Part shown: positions 63,502-64,000 of the stretch, piece after piece
Layout of the letters: the number at the start of each line of letters is the position of its first letter
Numbering within the stretch: position 1 is the first letter of the stretch
Assembly (NCBI RefSeq): GCF_042643355.1
Contig: NZ_JBHRSS010000001.1
Coordinates: 660,932-724,931, forward strand
Direction of reading: 5' to 3'
Origin: Salinisphaera aquimarina
GTDB taxonomy: Bacteria; Pseudomonadota; Gammaproteobacteria; Nevskiales; Salinisphaeraceae
Length of the DNA stretch: 64,000 bases
The notes under the pieces: generated by a model
Seen by the model: only the letters and a program-made list of their open reading frames with translations
What the model was told of the DNA's origin: nothing
Database searches by the model: none
Program-made: the position numbers and the translations under genes

Positions 63502-64000
63502 CTAGGTGTGTAAACCCACCAGGTTGTTCACAGTCAATCCGAGCCGGCTGATAGGCGGGTTGTAATCGAGGCTGGCATGGGGCCGGTGCCAATTGTAGTG
63601 ATGCAGCCAGTGGGGCAGATGGGCGGCACGCTGGTCTGCGTTGTCATATGAACGCGCATAGGTCCACTCGCGCAGCGCGGTCTGGATCAGGCGTTCGGCC
63701 TTGCCGTTGGTGCGCGGCCGGTAGGCGCGCGTACGGCGGTGGCTGATGCCCAGCCGCCGGCAGGTGCGGGCGAAGGCGTGCGATTTATAGCAGGCCCCGT
63801 TGTCGGTTAGCACGCGCGTGATGCGCACGCCCAGACCGCGGTAGTAGCGCACGGCCGCGATCAGCGCGGCCACCGCGCTGGCGCCGGTCTCGTCCGGCTT
63901 GATCGTGGCCCAACTGATCCGGCTGTGATCGTCGATGGCCACGTGCACGTAGTCCCAGCCCGCGCCCTGGCTGGCGCCACGGCGACTGCCGGTCACCCGG
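63502..64000 (-). mobile_element. IS481 transposase, C-terminal part (partial)
   Basis: The frame enters from the right edge and ends at 63502. It has the IS481 catalytic order: DYVHVAIDDHSRISWATI (first D), RVLTDNGACYKSHAF (second D), and YRPRTNGKAERLIQTALREW (E), then HHYNWHRPHASL and an end NLVGLHT. The DDE triad is intact in the visible part. The frame continues through the window edge, so the element is larger and may be complete outside the window. It is a separate copy from the fragment at 62115-62249. Confidence 0.92.

Noticed and set aside
62115..64000. One IS481 element split by an insertion between 62.2 and 63.5 kb
   Set aside because: Both parts are on the minus strand, but the N-terminal fragment lies at lower coordinates than the C-terminal part, the wrong order for one split gene.

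Overview
The window is about 60% GC and has the gene content of a halotolerant, sulfur-oxidising gammaproteobacterium. The evidence is ectoine metabolism genes, a cytochrome c oxidase subunit I with haem O synthase, thiosulfate and sulfide oxidation genes, and mercury and copper resistance. A Salinisphaera-like host would fit, but that is inference. No rRNA, tRNA or CRISPR array was seen.

Region 1 (1-17.6 kb) is a sulfur and redox block. It holds a YeeE-type transporter start, sulfide:quinone oxidoreductase, a Blh/ETHE1-like persulfide dioxygenase, a Dps ferritin, a periplasmic DsrE protein, a DsbD-TlpA-DsbG disulfide system, ctaB and cox subunit I, a DUF2244 protein, a QseBC-like two-component system, a DUF1264 lipoprotein, a METTL7-like methyltransferase, a rhodanese/phosphatase-like protein, thiosulfate dehydrogenase TsdBA and a TauE/SafE exporter. 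Three divergent intergenic regions carry related inverted repeats (TATACCC-N4-GGGTATA type, the third degenerate). They resemble operators of CsoR/CstR persulfide or copper sensors and suggest one regulon.

Region 2 (17.7-28.9 kb) looks like a defence island ending in a decayed tyrosine integrase. It contains a SEC-C protein with a PD-(D/E)XK-like motif, an unrecognised 572-residue protein, and a two-gene operon. The first operon gene is a 1294-residue protein with an N-terminal Cap4-like nuclease motif and a Walker NTPase. The second is a HExxH peptidase resembling the phage-exclusion protease Lit. This pair is the best candidate for an undescribed system.

Region 3 (29-42.3 kb) is metal resistance. 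It has a merRTPFA operon (merA frameshifted, merR without a normal start codon), a Tn3-family-like terminal repeat, a PbrR/CadR-type regulator beside lnt, a cation efflux gene and lspA, a TVP38 plus split-DsbD operon, a peroxiredoxin, and a small copper-type set (Met-rich protein, DUF411, Cys-rich secreted protein).

Region 4 (42.4-48.1 kb) has plasmid or integrative-element character: a CoiA-like nuclease, a cupin protein, a KfrA-like coiled-coil protein with GTAC palindromes upstream, and a ParDE toxin-antitoxin pair. A 32-bp repeat occurs once at 29.0 kb and once at 43.0 kb, flanking the metal region.

Region 5 (48.3-64 kb) looks chromosomal. It has doeD-doeC (ectoine catabolism), a ProP-like transporter, NDH-2, an HhH-GPD protein, a DUF6629 membrane protein, an amidase, an aminotransferase overlapping an ectC-type ectoine synthase, a PoxB-like enzyme and an FMN-dependent glutamate synthase-like protein. 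The end carries an IS481 fragment, two small hypothetical genes and a second, truncated IS481 transposase.
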